DNA of 48,536 bases from Candidatus Borkfalkia avistercoris. Its GTDB lineage: Bacteria > Bacillota > Clostridia > Christensenellales > Borkfalkiaceae. A program made the translations under genes and the position numbers. Position 1 is the first letter of the stretch. The number at the start of each line of letters is the position of its first letter. Shown here one piece after another: positions 9,903-17,247 of this stretch. The notes below the pieces were generated by a model. That model was not told where the DNA came from and did not search any database. It saw nothing but the letters and a program-made list of their open reading frames with translations. The DNA lies in the NCBI GenBank assembly GCA_019115995.1, contig DXCL01000031.1, forward strand, positions 1 through 48,536, given 5' to 3'.

Positions 9903-10325
9903 ATGTTAGTTAAGCAGCTTTCCGTGTTTATGGAAAACAGGCCCGGCAGATTATATAAACTTACCCACGCGCTCGGAAAAGAGGGGATAGATTTCGTTAC
10001 CCTTTCCATAGCCGACACCAAAGATTTCGGCATCGTCCGATTTATCGCGCGCGACAACGAAAAGGCGTACGAAGTCCTCAAAGGCGAAGGCTTTACGGTC
10101 GGTATCACCGAACTGATCGGCGTAGAGGTAGCCGACCGCCCCAACGCGCTCGCCGAAGTTGTGCAGCTTATGGAAGAGAGCAACATCAATATCGAATATT
10201 TATATTCGTTTGTGCTCACCAACCACAATTCCGCAAAAATACTTATGCGCGTGAACGATACCGAAAGAGCCGTCAATCTTCTCGAAGCAAAGGGCATCAA
10301 GTTGCTTTCCGAAAAAATACTTTAA
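9903..10325 (+). CDS. Tandem ACT-domain protein
   Basis: This 140-residue protein consists of two ACT domains and nothing else. The first, at about residues 2-65, has LSVFMENRPGRLYKLTHALG; the second, at about 70-140, has GVEVADRPNALAEVVQLMEE. ACT domains bind amino acids at dimer interfaces. Stand-alone tandem ACT proteins often sit beside paaK and ior genes and are thought to sense aromatic or branched amino acids. No enzyme or DNA-binding domain is attached. A strong AGGAGGAGG ribosome site and its own -10 suggest separate, strong expression. An intrinsic terminator follows immediately. The ligand and partner are unknown. Confidence 0.88.
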   Translation: MLVKQLSVFMENRPGRLYKLTHALGKEGIDFVTLSIADTKDFGIVRFIARDNEKAYEVLKGEGFTVGITELIGVEVADRPNALAEVVQLMEESNINIEYLYSFVLTNHNSAKILMRVNDTERAVNLLEAKGIKLLSEKIL

Positions 10326-10333
10326 AAGAGCAG

Positions 10334-10376
10334 AGCCGCCGTTCCACAACGATATTGCGGAACGGCGGCTTATTTT
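10334..10376 (+). terminator. Intrinsic terminator after the ACT gene
   Basis: AGCCGCCGTTCC (10334-10345) pairs perfectly with GGAACGGCGGCT (10359-10370), followed by TATTTT. Confidence 0.85.
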
Positions 10377-10474
10377 ACAGGTTGTTTGATATCGAAAAAA
10401 GTCGGGTTGAAACAAGAGGAGCCCAAAGCTTTGCCAGAGGTATAGATCCGCGCGAAAACGCACAAAATGCGGGT

Positions 10475-10600
10475 ATGAAGCAAAGAGTTCGCGTGTACGA
10501 CCCGGAAGGGGTGAGAACGAGAGAGGAAAGGGAAAGTTTTGTAAAAAAATTTTCTCCGGAAGAGGCAAAAAACGCGGAGGGGATACATGGCGTCCGGTGA
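10475..10600 (+). CDS. Possible 41-residue ORF overlapping the spoVAC start
   Basis: An ATG-initiated frame encodes a 41-residue, highly charged peptide (including EERESFVKKFSPEEAKNAE) whose stop lies 14 bases inside spoVAC. Its amphipathic, Glu/Lys-rich composition looks protein-like and the overlap would suit translational coupling. No strong ribosome site precedes it and I know no family match. It may equally be leader sequence. The rest of the 10377-10586 gap shows nothing else I can name. Confidence 0.15.
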   Translation: MKQRVRVYDPEGVRTREERESFVKKFSPEEAKNAEGIHGVR

Positions 10601-11120
10601 AATGAAGTCGGCGCAGAATACCGCCCTGCAAAAGGGAGGCCAGTCGGTGGCGGGCGCTTCGTCTAACGTGCCCGCGTCGCAAGGGGTCAACCAAAACTAT
10701 CTCAATTACGTCCGTTCCTTTGCCGCGCCCACAAAGCATTTTCATAATTGTCTGCGCGCCTTTATGGTGGGCGGCGGCATCTGCTGCGCAGGGCAGTTCA
10801 TACGCGTGATGCTCGAAAACTGGGCGCGCCTGTCCGGAGACGAGCTTGCGGGCGCGGTATCCGTCGTGCTCATCTTTTTGGGGTGTCTTCTGACCGGCCT
10901 CGGCGTGTACGACAGGATCGGCAAAGCGGCGGGCGCGGGTTCCATCGTGCCCATTACGGGTTTTGCCAACAGCGTCGCCTCGCCCGCGCTCGAATTTAAG
11001 GCGGAAGGGCTTGTAACGGGGCTCGCGGCAAAAATGTTTGTCGTAGCGGGGCCGATCATCGTGTACGGCGTTCTTTCGGGCGCGGCTGTCGGGCTGATCT
11101 ATTATTTTTTAGGCTTGTAA
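10587..11120 (+). CDS. spoVAC: Stage V sporulation protein AC
   Basis: SpoVAC is an inner spore-membrane channel component of the SpoVA system, which moves Ca-dipicolinate into and out of the spore core. The 177-residue protein has a polar N-terminal ~50 residues and then the recognisable family core: NCLRAFMVGGGICCAGQFIR, LLTGLGVYDRIGKAAGAGS, VPITGFANSVASPALEFKAE, and a last hydrophobic segment with AKMFVVAGPIIVYG. Three to four membrane segments are visible. A GGAGGGG site precedes the ATG. The usual partners spoVAD and spoVAE do not follow; a terminator closes the gene, so it is transcribed alone here. Confidence 0.92.
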   Translation: MASGEMKSAQNTALQKGGQSVAGASSNVPASQGVNQNYLNYVRSFAAPTKHFHNCLRAFMVGGGICCAGQFIRVMLENWARLSGDELAGAVSVVLIFLGCLLTGLGVYDRIGKAAGAGSIVPITGFANSVASPALEFKAEGLVTGLAAKMFVVAGPIIVYGVLSGAAVGLIYYFLGL

Positions 11121-11128
11121 GCTGAGGG

Positions 11129-11154
11129 GCGCGAAAAATCATCGCGCTCTTTTT
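11129..11154 (+). terminator. Terminator after spoVAC
   Basis: GCGCGA (11129-11134) pairs with TCGCGC (11142-11147), followed by TCTTTTT. The stem is short but GC-rich and correctly placed. Confidence 0.6.
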
Positions 11155-11193
11155 CGTTTTTAAACGCGATACGCAGTTTTTATATTTTTTATC

Positions 11194-11222
11194 TTGCTTT
11201 TTCAAAAGGGTTATGGTATACT
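11194..11222 (+). promoter_or_regulatory. Promoter of the structured RNA
   Basis: TTGCTT at 11194-11199 and TATACT at 11217-11222 are 17 bases apart, with an upstream TGG giving an extended -10. Transcription would begin about 11229, exactly at the foot of the long hairpin. Confidence 0.7.
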
Positions 11223-11229
11223 TATATCT

Positions 11230-11369
11230 GCGCTATAATTTAATCACCACTCAGTAGGTTACATCGGCACAGGTGTACCCTTTATTTCCTATTGAGTGGA
11301 AATTATAGCGCAACGAATTAAGGGTTACATTCTTTGCGGGCGTTCCCTTAATTGGGAGCGCTCTTTTTT
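11230..11369 (+). ncRNA. Structured RNA of unknown class (leader or small RNA)
   Basis: Two stacked stems form a long hairpin. The foot is 12 perfect pairs, GCGCTATAATTT (11230-11241) with 11300-11311. The upper stem is 12 pairs with one G-U, CCACTCAGTAGG (11247-11258) with 11288-11299. They are separated by a five-base bulge, AATCA. The apical region contains GGTTACAT (11257-11264) and GTGTACCC (11273-11280). Downstream, AATTAAGGG (11316-11324) pairs perfectly with CCCTTAATT (11345-11353). That pairing excludes a second hairpin, 11338-11347 with 11354-11363, which ends in six T residues and is a typical terminator. GTGTACCC could also pair with GGGTTACAT at 11322-11330. The layout resembles a riboswitch with antiterminator and terminator, but a terminated small RNA is equally possible. 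I do not recognise the class. Confidence 0.6.
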
Positions 11370-11384
11370 ATGCCGAGGTATACC

Positions 11385-13004
11385 ATGGAAAAAACGCAGA
11401 ACAAAGTGCTGTGCAGGGTCAGGGACATTTTAAAAACGTCGCTGGATACCGCGGAAAGAGAATGCCGGCTGTTTTGGGAATATATCCGTCGGAACTATCT
11501 TTCCTTAGCCGTTTTCAGCGCGCTTTATTTGCTCCTGTTCGGGAGCTGGCTGTATCATACGAATCCGCGCGTCGATACCGACGCATTGATCAATGTTCCG
11601 AACAGTTATTTTAATTGGGAAGTTATCGGAAGACAATTCGGCGTTTTTACGAAATATGTATTCGGCTTACAGTGGTTCGATCCGCAGTTTGCGGCGTTTG
11701 CGGGCTATTTTCTCTTCTGCGTTGCGGGCGTCCTGTTCGGGTATCTGTTCTGGCGGTGTTTGCGCGAGAAAGGAGCGCTTTGCGCCGCATTCGCTTTGGC
11801 AATGTTTGCTTCGCCCATCATGGCGGAGCAGTATTATTTTGATTTGCAGATATTCGAGATCGCCTTGGCTTTTATCCTGTGCGCGGTCTCGGCCGGCCTC
11901 ACGCTGTACGGCGCTTTTCGCCGCCGTTGGTTTTCTCTCGTGCTCGCGGCTCTGGCGCTGCTTTGGTCTGTGGGGACTTATCAGAGCTTTGCGTTTTTAT
12001 ACGTCGCGCTGATCGCGTTCTGCTTTATGCTGCTGTATCGCAGATACACCGTTTTTAAGGAACGTACCGTTTCTGTCGGGCAATACGGCGCGGCGGCGGG
12101 GCTTTCCGTCGCGGTGTTTGCGGCGGCGGTCATCGTCTATTGCGTGATCACGTATTTCTGGTTTTCGGGGAACGCCTATGCGCAGGAGCAGCTGCGCTGG
12201 TTTTACGATCCGCTGCCGCATATACGCCGTATCATCGGAGAAAATATGCGGGAAGGCTTCACCGGTACGGGCATTTATTATACGGCATTTTACGGAGTAT
12301 TTGCCTTGCTTGCGGCAGGGGTTTCCGTCTGGGACGGAGTCGTTTCAAAAAACAGGTTCAGCCTCGTATATGTTGCGGCGGCAATATTTTTGCAATTCGT
12401 GCCTTTTCTGCTCACCGTGCTGTTCGGCGGCGTTAAGCCCGTTCGGTCGCAGTTTACCTATTCCTTCGTGCTGGCGGCGGACATGCTCTTTTTGGCGAGC
12501 AGACCGTGGAAGTATAAGCTGCACAGGGCTTGCAATTTCGGCACCGTGTTTATCGTATTGGCGGCAGTGGCGCTCTTTTCGCAGTTGCAGGTGACCGCCC
12601 GCCTCGTCTACACCGAAAATATCCGCGCGCAGGAGGATCTGCGCGTGGCAACGGAAATCGAGGAGGAGATCAACCGCCTTTCCGATCTCAACAAACCCGT
12701 CGCATTTATCGGGGAATATGATCAGAAGCTGAACAATGCCTGTTACACCCCGCAGCATGTCTATGACGGAGTAACTGTAATCGGGTATTCGGTTTTTAAT
12801 TTTTTCATATCCAGAAACGATAATTATTATGAAAATTCCAACCGCATTTGTTCGTTTTTGCAGACGGTGGGATTTTCCTTCCAACCGATCTCGGCGGAGT
12901 TGATGGCGGAGGCGAACGTAACTGCGCAGTCAATGCCGTGCTGGCCGCAGGCGGGCAGCGTCGTAGACGCGGGCGCGTACACGGTCGTCAAATTTTCCGA
13001 ATAA
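11385..13004 (+). CDS. GtrII-like polytopic membrane protein
   Basis: This protein of about 539 residues has roughly ten hydrophobic segments. It resembles GtrII-type glucosyltransferase-domain proteins, which are thought to use undecaprenyl-linked sugars on the outer face of the membrane. Supporting features are the conserved-looking early stretch HTNPRVDTDALIN, with acidic residues in the first periplasmic loop, and the topology. The ATG at 11385 with GAGG at 11375-11378 is preferred; ATG 11370 and a TTG at 11352 lie within or against the terminator hairpin of the upstream RNA. The C-terminal ~130 residues are soluble. The substrate and acceptor are unknown. A role in cell-surface glycan decoration is inferred. 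Confidence 0.6.
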   Translation: MEKTQNKVLCRVRDILKTSLDTAERECRLFWEYIRRNYLSLAVFSALYLLLFGSWLYHTNPRVDTDALINVPNSYFNWEVIGRQFGVFTKYVFGLQWFDPQFAAFAGYFLFCVAGVLFGYLFWRCLREKGALCAAFALAMFASPIMAEQYYFDLQIFEIALAFILCAVSAGLTLYGAFRRRWFSLVLAALALLWSVGTYQSFAFLYVALIAFCFMLLYRRYTVFKERTVSVGQYGAAAGLSVAVFAAAVIVYCVITYFWFSGNAYAQEQLRWFYDPLPHIRRIIGENMREGFTGTGIYYTAFYGVFALLAAGVSVWDGVVSKNRFSLVYVAAAIFLQFVPFLLTVLFGGVKPVRSQFTYSFVLAADMLFLASRPWKYKLHRACNFGTVFIVLAAVALFSQLQVTARLVYTENIRAQEDLRVATEIEEEINRLSDLNKPVAFIGEYDQKLNNACYTPQHVYDGVTVIGYSVFNFFISRNDNYYENSNRICSFLQTVGFSFQPISAELMAEANVTAQSMPCWPQAGSVVDAGAYTVVKFSE

Positions 13005-13014
13005 ACGACTGAGT

Positions 13015-13056
13015 AAAAAAGCTCCCTGCAGCATGCTGCCGCAGGGAGCGGTTTAT
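13015..13056. terminator. Shared terminator between convergent genes
   Basis: GCTCCCTGC (13021-13029) pairs with GCAGGGAGC (13041-13049). A run of A residues on the left gives the minus strand a strong T tail for azlD, while the plus-strand tail is TTTATTTT, so it can serve both genes. Confidence 0.8.
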
Positions 13057-13057
13057 T

Positions 13058-13378
13058 TTATGCAAACAGTTGTATCAGCTGCTCCGCGACGAACACCGCC
13101 GCGATGCTCGAAACGGATACGACCAAAAGCCCGCGCTTGAAATAAGACAGAACGAGCGCCACCGCCGTGCCTGCAATGCCCGACCACAGGCTCGCCGTAG
13201 AGAACAATATCCCCGGAAACACCATCACCGCGAGCACGCTGTAAGGGATATAATATAAAAAGGACTGCACGTATTTGTTGGTGATTTTTTTTCTTACCAG
13301 CAACAGCCCCGCCGCCTTGGTGATATAGGTCACCGCGAACATGACCAGGCAGCCGATCAGCATGCTTTTCAGCGTCAT
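13058..13378 (-). CDS. azlD: AzlD-type branched-chain amino acid transport protein
   Basis: AzlD is the small membrane partner of AzlC in branched-chain amino acid export (AzlCD and the related YgaZH). The 106-residue protein has four hydrophobic segments and family-like stretches such as VMFAVTYITKAAGLLLV, YIPYSVLAVMVFPGILF and a final VAEQLIQLF. Its ATG overlaps the azlC stop by four bases (ATGA), which indicates coupled translation. The pair is transcribed opposite to its neighbours from a promoter at 14162-14190. Confidence 0.88.
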   Translation of the reverse strand: MTLKSMLIGCLVMFAVTYITKAAGLLLVRKKITNKYVQSFLYYIPYSVLAVMVFPGILFSTASLWSGIAGTAVALVLSYFKRGLLVVSVSSIAAVFVAEQLIQLFA

Positions 13379-14121
13379 TTGTCTTCCTCCTTTTCTTGCG
13401 CGGCCGCATTTTCGGCAGGGGTGGTTTCTTCGCCGCTTTCCTTTCTGGGAAACAGAAATGCGACGACGGCCGTGCATACGACGGAGCAGATGATGATGAC
13501 CCATCCGTCGGAAAGGCGGTTGAGCACGGGCGTAAAGTAAAAGAGGCAGCTCGCCGCCGTGGAAAGCGCCACGAGCAGCAGCACCTTTCCGTCGTCTCTC
13601 GAAGCGGGTATGATGATGGCGACGAACATCGCAAAGAGGGCGATGCCGAGCGCGCTCAGAAGGGAAGCGGGCAGAATATCTCCCAACACCGCGCCGAGCG
13701 CGGTGCCGCCCACCCAACCCGCAAAGGAACAGCTCATCAGCCCCATAAGATAGGGGAAGGTGAGCTTTTTCGGGCTTGCCATCGCCACGGCGTAATTTTC
13801 GTCCGTCACGCCAAAGGAGAGTATGGCTCTTTGCCAGAGCGGAAAGCCCGCGCCCATCTTCTGCGAGAGGGAAACGGACATCAGCGTATAGCGAATATTT
13901 ATGATGAGCATGGTGGTAAACAGTTCCAAAAGCCCGGCGCCCGCGGCGATCAGGTTCGTGCCCGCAAACTGCCCCGTCCCGGTAAAGTTGGTCAGAGATA
14001 CCAGTATGGGGAACCAGGCGGGAAAACCCGCGCTCACCGCCGTGATCGCATAGGCAAAGGCGACGGATATGTAGCCGAGAGCGATGGATATTCCGTCTTT
14101 GAGCCCGTTTGCAAATTTCAT
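13375..14121 (-). CDS. azlC: AzlC-type branched-chain amino acid exporter, large subunit
   Basis: This 248-residue polytopic protein carries the AzlC family signatures FANGLKDGISIALGYISVAF, FTGTGQFAGTNLIAAGA, NIRYTLMSVSLSQK, FGVTDENYAVA and SCSFAGWVGGTALGA. With AzlD it is expected to export Leu, Ile, Val or analogues. The start at 14121, preceded by GAGAAGG, gives the normal family length; a longer frame upstream crosses the promoter and is unlikely. The last ~30 residues are acidic (GEETTPAENAAAQEKEEDK), a soluble tail that is not essential to the fold. Confidence 0.92.
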   Translation of the reverse strand: MKFANGLKDGISIALGYISVAFAYAITAVSAGFPAWFPILVSLTNFTGTGQFAGTNLIAAGAGLLELFTTMLIINIRYTLMSVSLSQKMGAGFPLWQRAILSFGVTDENYAVAMASPKKLTFPYLMGLMSCSFAGWVGGTALGAVLGDILPASLLSALGIALFAMFVAIIIPASRDDGKVLLLVALSTAASCLFYFTPVLNRLSDGWVIIICSVVCTAVVAFLFPRKESGEETTPAENAAAQEKEEDK

Positions 14122-14161
14122 AAAAAAGCCTTCTCGTAAAAACAGAGTGAAAACGAATGTC

Positions 14162-14190
14162 ATTATAACACAATCGCCGCGGTTTGTGAA
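14162..14190 (-). promoter_or_regulatory. Promoter of azlCD
   Basis: On the minus strand TTCACA (14185-14190) and TATAAT (14162-14167) are separated by 17 bases, 41 bases ahead of the azlC start. Confidence 0.7.
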
Positions 14191-14250
14191 AGGATTTCGC
14201 CGAAAATTTATAAATCTGTCCGAAAATCTGCTTATTTTCCGTCCGTCGGT

Positions 14251-14279
14251 TTGATTTGTAGCCCGCAATATGTTATAAT
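14251..14279 (+). promoter_or_regulatory. Promoter of the lysyl-tRNA synthetase gene
   Basis: TTGATT at 14251-14256 and TATAAT at 14274-14279 have a 17-base spacer. The start codon lies 33 bases downstream, leaving no room for a T-box. Confidence 0.75.
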
Positions 14280-14311
14280 AGGGGAAATTTCAGTGAAACA
14301 GAGGTTTATCT

Positions 14312-16336
14312 ATGTATTGGGCTGACAAGCTGGCGGACGAAGTGATCCGCCGCAAACCGGACAAAGAAGAATACGTCTGCGCGGCGGGCATTTCCCCCTC
14401 CGGCTCCGTGCACATCGGCAACTTCCGCGACATCGCCACGAGCTGGTTCGTATGCCGCGCCCTGCAAAAGAAGGGCAAAAAGGCGAAGCTGCTCTTTTCG
14501 TGGGACGAGTTCGACCGCCTCCGCAAAGTGCCCAAAAACGTTTCCGATCATCTCGGCAACGATTCGTTTGAACAGTATATCGGGTATCCGTACGTCGATA
14601 TCCCCGACCCGTTCGGGCAGGACGAGTCTTATGCGGAGCATTTCGAAAAGGAATTCATGGCGGCGGTGGAAAAGTTCGGCATTCATATGGAGTACCGCTA
14701 TCAGGCGAAGGAGTATCGCTCGGGCAGATACGCCGAATACGTTGTTTTCGCGCTCAAAAACCGCAAAAAGATCTTTGAGATCCTCGATAAGCACCGCACG
14801 CAGGACGCGACCGAAGAAGAGCGGGAAAATTATTATCCCGTGAGCATTTTCTGCCCGCACTGCCATAAAGACAGCACAAAGATCGTTTCGCTCTCGGAAG
14901 ACTGCACCAAAGCGCATTACGTGTGCGAGTGCGGGCATGAAGGGGATTTCGATTTCACGAAAGACTTTAATTGTAAATTGCAGTGGAAGGTAGACTGGCC
15001 GATGCGCTGGCTCGCCGAGGGGGTGGATTTTGAGCCGGGCGGCAAGGATCACGCCTCCAAAAACGGCAGCTACGATACCGCCAAGGATATTTCGCGCGAA
15101 GTGTTCGGTTACGAGCCGCCCCTGTTCCAGGGCTATGAATTTATCGGCATCAAGGGGAGCGTGGGCAAAATGAGCGGCTCTTCGGGGCTCAACATGACGC
15201 CCGATTTCCTGTTGAAGCTGTACCCGCCCGAGCTCATCTTGTGGCTGTATGCGAAAACCGAGCCGCTCAAAGCGTTCGACTTCTGCCTTTCCGACGAAAT
15301 TTTACGGCAGTATTTCGAGTTCGGCAAAATGCTTACCTCCTATCGCGAGGGTACGGCAGACGAGAACACGAAGCGCATCATCGAAAACAGCCTCGTGGAG
15401 GGCAGAAACTTCATTTCCGTTCCCATGAGCCAGCTCGTCGACCTCGGCAGCGTCGTCAACTTCAATGCCGATATGATGGAAAAGCTGTTTGAAAAGATCG
15501 GCACGCCGTATAAAAAAGAGGATTTTAAGGAACTCTTCGAAAAGGCGAAATTCTGGCTGCGCACCTGTTCGCCCGAAAGCGAATATATCATTTTGGAAAA
15601 GCGCAACTGGAAGTACTGGCGCACCATGAACGAAAAGGAGCGCGAATGTATCCGCCTCTTGAAGGAATACATCGAAAAGGGCGGCTACACGCTCGAATCT
15701 CTGCAAGCGGAGCTGTACGCCATTCCCAAGCGCGTATTCCCCGACATCGCGGAGGATAAAAACGCCCTCAAAACGGTGCAGAGCAAGTTCTTTAAAGACG
15801 TTTACAACCTTACGCTCGCGCGCGATAAAGGGCCCCGCCTGTATTTGTATCTCTTTGCGGTCGATCCTTCCCGCTATTTGAAGCTTCTCGACTTTTCTCT
15901 GCCCGAATCGGAAGACCCCGACGCGAAGGAGGAGGCTCCCGCGCCCGCAGAGGAGATAAAAGAGGAGATCGAGAAAGAGGTGTTCGTCAGGTCTCCCGCG
16001 CCCGTTAAGGAACAGATCAAATTAGACGATTTTTCCAAGCTCGATCTGCGCGTTTGCAAGGTGCTTGCGGCAAAGCCCATGCGCAAGACGAACAAGCTCA
16101 TGAAGATCACCCTGCACGACGGCATGGGAGAGCGCGTCATCGTCTCTTCCATCGCCGGCGAATACGCGCCCGAAGATCTCATCGGCAAAAAGATCGTCGT
16201 GCTGATCAATCTCGAACCGCACAAATTCGGCAACGAATATTCCAACGGCATGCTTTTGGCACCCGTAAACGAAGACGGCAAATGCAGGGTGCTCTTTGCC
16301 CCCGCCGGCGCCGAGATCGGTTCGTGCGTACACTGA
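14312..16336 (+). CDS. lysS: Class I lysyl-tRNA synthetase fused to a Trbp111-type domain
   Basis: The first ~530 of 674 residues are a class I (archaeal-type) LysRS. HIGN is at residues 34-37 within AAGISPSGSVHIGN, the KMSKS-type loop is KMSGS at 286-290, and Cys/His pairs at 181-184 and 205-209 could bind zinc. This enzyme charges tRNA-Lys and replaces the usual class II LysRS of Firmicutes in some lineages. An acidic Pro/Ala/Glu linker at about 528-560 leads to a C-terminal OB domain at about 568-674 (FSKLDLRVCKVLAAKPM, NGMLLA), the tRNA-binding module normally found on MetRS C-termini or as free Trbp111. Annotation pipelines may call it MetG because of this tail, but the catalytic part is LysRS. 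Confidence 0.88.
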   Translation: MYWADKLADEVIRRKPDKEEYVCAAGISPSGSVHIGNFRDIATSWFVCRALQKKGKKAKLLFSWDEFDRLRKVPKNVSDHLGNDSFEQYIGYPYVDIPDPFGQDESYAEHFEKEFMAAVEKFGIHMEYRYQAKEYRSGRYAEYVVFALKNRKKIFEILDKHRTQDATEEERENYYPVSIFCPHCHKDSTKIVSLSEDCTKAHYVCECGHEGDFDFTKDFNCKLQWKVDWPMRWLAEGVDFEPGGKDHASKNGSYDTAKDISREVFGYEPPLFQGYEFIGIKGSVGKMSGSSGLNMTPDFLLKLYPPELILWLYAKTEPLKAFDFCLSDEILRQYFEFGKMLTSYREGTADENTKRIIENSLVEGRNFISVPMSQLVDLGSVVNFNADMMEKLFEKIGTPYKKEDFKELFEKAKFWLRTCSPESEYIILEKRNWKYWRTMNEKERECIRLLKEYIEKGGYTLESLQAELYAIPKRVFPDIAEDKNALKTVQSKFFKDVYNLTLARDKGPRLYLYLFAVDPSRYLKLLDFSLPESEDPDAKEEAPAPAEEIKEEIEKEVFVRSPAPVKEQIKLDDFSKLDLRVCKVLAAKPMRKTNKLMKITLHDGMGERVIVSSIAGEYAPEDLIGKKIVVLINLEPHKFGNEYSNGMLLAPVNEDGKCRVLFAPAGAEIGSCVH

Positions 16337-16347
16337 ACGCAATAAAA

Positions 16348-16377
16348 ACGGCCCTGCGTAGGCAGGGCTGTTTTTTT
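16348..16377 (+). terminator. Terminator after lysS
   Basis: GCCCTGC (16351-16357) pairs with GCAGGGC (16362-16368) around a GTAG loop, followed by TG and seven T residues. Confidence 0.85.
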
Positions 16378-16473
16378 CGGCAAAAAGAGAAAAAAAAGGT
16401 CATAAAACGGCATTTTCCCCGCAAAAAAAGGCGGTATAATGATATGTGAAAGAATTTATCGCGGAGGGTAGCC

Positions 16474-17247
16474 GTGGCAAGAAAGATCGTTTTTACATCG
16501 GGCAAGGGCGGCGTGGGAAAAACAACGGTCGCCGTCAATCTCGGCGCCTGCCTCGCCGCGGCAGGGGAACGCGTCGTGCTCGCAGATACCGATTTCGGGC
16601 TGAACAATATAGACGTCGTATGCGGAGCCGAGGATCTGATCCATTACGACATTGTAGACGTGATCGAGGGCAGATGCCGCGCGAAGCAGGCGTTGGTGCG
16701 GCACCCGCGCTGCCCCAACCTCTTTATCCTCGCTTCCAATCACACCGATCCGGAAAAATACATATCCCCGCAGGCAGTGCGCCTCGTGCTCGAAGGGCTT
16801 TCCCGCTCTTTCGACTATATCCTCATCGACTGCCCCGCGGGGATCGACGCGGGCTTTCACCGCGCGGTCGCTTCCGCGGAGGAGTCCATCGTCGTCACCA
16901 CGCCGCACGTGTCGTCTCTGCGCGATGCCGACAAGGTGATCTCCGTTTTGAAGAGTTATCGCCTGAAAAGCGTTGAACTCGTCGTGAACATGGTGCGCGG
17001 CGACATGATCGTAGACGGAGAAATTTTATCCCCGCGCGAGATCGCGGAGGCGCTCAAAACGCCCTTATTGGGCGTCGTCCCGCAAGACGACGGCGTGTTT
17101 TTGGGCGAGCGCGCGGGCAGCGCGCAAAAAGCGTTCCGCCTTCTGGCGGGCAACGTGATGAAGGGCACCCGCCGCATCTATAACGCCGCGAGCAAGTACG
17201 GCGGTTTTTTCGGCAGTATCCGCAGGAGCCTGAAAAAGAATCTTTAA
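16474..17247 (+). CDS. minD: Septum site-determining ATPase MinD
   Basis: MinD is a membrane-binding ParA-type ATPase that helps position division by recruiting MinC. The 257-residue protein has the deviant Walker A KGGVGKT at residues 11-17, a switch region with DTDFGLNNID, and Walker B as DYILIDCPAGID. The last residues (GGFFGSIRRSLKKNL) form the amphipathic membrane-targeting helix that distinguishes MinD from Soj/ParA. A GTG start follows GGAGGG. A TATAAT at 16434-16439 is a likely -10. No minC adjoins it; a possible minE lies 760 bases downstream beyond an opposed gene. Its stop overlaps the end of the convergent gene by four bases. Confidence 0.93.
   Translation: MARKIVFTSGKGGVGKTTVAVNLGACLAAAGERVVLADTDFGLNNIDVVCGAEDLIHYDIVDVIEGRCRAKQALVRHPRCPNLFILASNHTDPEKYISPQAVRLVLEGLSRSFDYILIDCPAGIDAGFHRAVASAEESIVVTTPHVSSLRDADKVISVLKSYRLKSVELVVNMVRGDMIVDGEILSPREIAEALKTPLLGVVPQDDGVFLGERAGSAQKAFRLLAGNVMKGTRRIYNAASKYGGFFGSIRRSLKKNL

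Noticed and set aside
13396-14139. Plus-strand frame of 247 codons opposite azlC
   Set aside because: It is the complement of the AzlC coding sequence, whose membrane topology and family motifs are clear.
14312-16336. Reading the synthetase as methionyl-tRNA synthetase because of the Trbp111 tail
   Set aside because: The catalytic part has the class I LysRS context of HIGN and KMSGS and lacks the MetRS core layout; only the C-terminal domain is MetG-like.
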